Shown: one piece after another, positions 14,025 through 15,027 of the stretch
How the letters are laid out: every line of letters begins with the position of its first letter
Numbering within the stretch: the first letter of the stretch is position 1
Made by a program: the position numbers and the translations under genes
The notes under the pieces: generated by a model
Database searches by the model: none
What the model was told of the DNA's origin: nothing
What the model saw: only the letters and a program-made list of their open reading frames with translations
Source: Eubacteriales bacterium
Lineage (GTDB): Bacteria; Bacillota_A; Clostridia; Christensenellales; Aristaeellaceae
Assembly: GCA_028692205.1 (NCBI GenBank)
Contig: JAQUXV010000025.1
Coordinates: 1-15,027, forward strand
Reading direction: 5' to 3'
Length of the DNA stretch: 15,027 nucleotides

Positions 14025-15027
14025 AGCGTTACGCCCCCGTCGCCCTTTTGCACCTCGCCCAGCGCGTAAGCCTCCACCCCGTTTGCGCGGAGGATTGCCA
14101 CGGCCTCGTCCGCCTGCGCGGCGGGCACCACGGCCGTCATACCCACGCCCATGTTGAAGGTGTTGAACATATCCCGCTCGGGAATGCCGCCCACTTTGGC
14201 GATCACGTTAAAAATCGGGGGAATCCGAACGGCGCTGCGATTAAGCTTTACCGTGTAGCCCTCGGCCAGCGAACGGGGAATGTTTTCGTAAAAGCCGCCG
14301 CCCGTGATGTGCGCAAGCGAGCGGACGTTCACCTTATTAAGCAGCGCGAGCACGGGTTTCACGTAGATGCGCGTGGGCGTGAGCAGCGTTTCGCCAAGCG
14401 ATTTTTCGCCCAGTTCCGTATATTGCACGTTCAGCCCGCCGTTTTCCACATCGAACACCTTGCGCACCAGCGAAAAGCCGTTGGAGTGTACGCCGGACGA
14501 CGGCAGCGCGATCACCGCGTCGCCTTCGCGCATAGCGGTTTTATCCAAAATCTTTTCCTTGTCCACCACGCCGACGCTGAACCCGGCCAGATCGTACTCG
14601 TCCACCGGGTAAAAGCCGGGCATTTCCGCGGTTTCGCCGCCCACCAGCGCGCAGCCCGCCTGCACGCAGCCTTCCGCCACGCCCGCGACAATCTGCTCGA
14701 TGCGCTCCGGCACGTTTTTACCGCAGGCAATGTAATCCAGAAAGAAAAGCGGCTTCGCGCCGCAGCAGATTACATCGTTCACGCACATGGCCACGCAGTC
14801 GATGCCGACGGTGTTATGCTTGTCCAACAAAAACGCCAGCCGCAGCTTGGTGCCCACGCCGTCCGTGCCGCTTACCAGCACGGGACGGGTCATCCCCGTC
14901 ACATCCAGCTCAAACAGGCCGCCGAAGCCGCCCACGTCCCCCAGCACGCCGGCGGTCAGGGTGCGGGCCACATGCTTTTTCATCAGTTCCACGGCGCGGT
15001 AACCGGCGGTAATATCCACCCCCGCGG
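14018..15027 (-). CDS. purM: Phosphoribosylformylglycinamidine cyclo-ligase PurM (5' end missing)
   Basis: PurM uses ATP to close FGAM into AIR, the imidazole ring step. The visible 335 residues cover nearly the whole enzyme of about 340-350. Motifs include DVGGFGGLFELD, VSGTDGVGTKLRLAF, CCGAKPLFFLDYIA, GGETAEMPGFY, LAGFSVGVVDK, ALPSSGVHSNGFS and AHITGGGFYENIP, all typical of the AIR synthetase family in order. The frame stays open to the window edge. The GTG at 15019 encodes the valine of the usual AGVDI-AGYRAVELM N-terminal stretch, so the true start lies outside, probably about 10 residues upstream. It ends inside purN with a 7-bp overlap. By usual clostridial order purF would be the gene before it, but that is not visible. 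Confidence 0.97.
   Translation of the reverse strand, partial: AGVDITAGYRAVELMKKHVARTLTAGVLGDVGGFGGLFELDVTGMTRPVLVSGTDGVGTKLRLAFLLDKHNTVGIDCVAMCVNDVICCGAKPLFFLDYIACGKNVPERIEQIVAGVAEGCVQAGCALVGGETAEMPGFYPVDEYDLAGFSVGVVDKEKILDKTAMREGDAVIALPSSGVHSNGFSLVRKVFDVENGGLNVQYTELGEKSLGETLLTPTRIYVKPVLALLNKVNVRSLAHITGGGFYENIPRSLAEGYTVKLNRSAVRIPPIFNVIAKVGGIPERDMFNTFNMGVGMTAVVPAAQADEAVAILRANGVEAYALGEVQKGDGGVTLC

Noticed and set aside
15017..15019. GTG as start codon of purM
   Set aside because: The frame continues upstream as AGV, matching the usual PurM N-terminal stretch, so the codon is internal and the gene is cut by the window edge.

Overview
The window reads as a chromosomal segment of a moderately GC-rich member of the Clostridia, close to the Oscillospiraceae type of gut Firmicutes. 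This rests on four things: the gene order purM-purN-(purH position)-purD-purL, the single-chain clostridial PurL, strong AGGAGG-type ribosome binding sites, and a purH function split into an archaeal-type IMP cyclohydrolase plus a stand-alone AICAR transformylase. The affiliation is an inference from gene content; no rRNA or tRNA is present to test it. Every gene I can support lies on the minus strand, so transcription runs from high to low coordinates.

Right part (15027 to 4410) is de novo purine synthesis: purM (5' end cut by the window edge), purN (overlapping purM by 7 bp), an IMP cyclohydrolase of the PurO family, an AICAR transformylase equal to the C-terminal half of PurH, purD, purL and purB. 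Together they cover FGAR formation (PurD, PurN), FGAM (PurL), AIR (PurM), AICAR release (PurB), FAICAR formation and ring closure to IMP. PurF, PurE/PurK and PurC are not in the window; purF would be expected just upstream of purM. A candidate internal promoter lies between purN and the cyclohydrolase gene. The 291-bp purL-purB gap is packed with inverted repeats, including a 103-bp cloverleaf-like element. A GC-rich hairpin after purB probably ends the unit.

Middle part (4260 to 2141) is a separate unit: a near-consensus promoter (TTGACA, 17 bp, TACAAT), murB (peptidoglycan precursor synthesis), rapZ (amino-sugar-linked RNase adaptor / nucleotide-binding protein) and a long terminator hairpin capped by a UUCG tetraloop. 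The usual Firmicutes followers of rapZ (yvcK, whiA) are not there.

Left part (about 2140 to 1) has roughly 340 bp with no supported gene, then two candidate sigma-A promoters and a membrane sensor with a 7-TM region and the beginning of a PAS-like domain. The reading frame stops 30 bases after sequence that still looks like PAS, with no output domain. The last 110 bases at the left edge may belong to an inserted element or a contig junction. I found no CRISPR array, tRNA, rRNA or riboswitch. The most unusual things are the split PurH pair, the structured purL-purB spacer and the broken sensor at the left edge.
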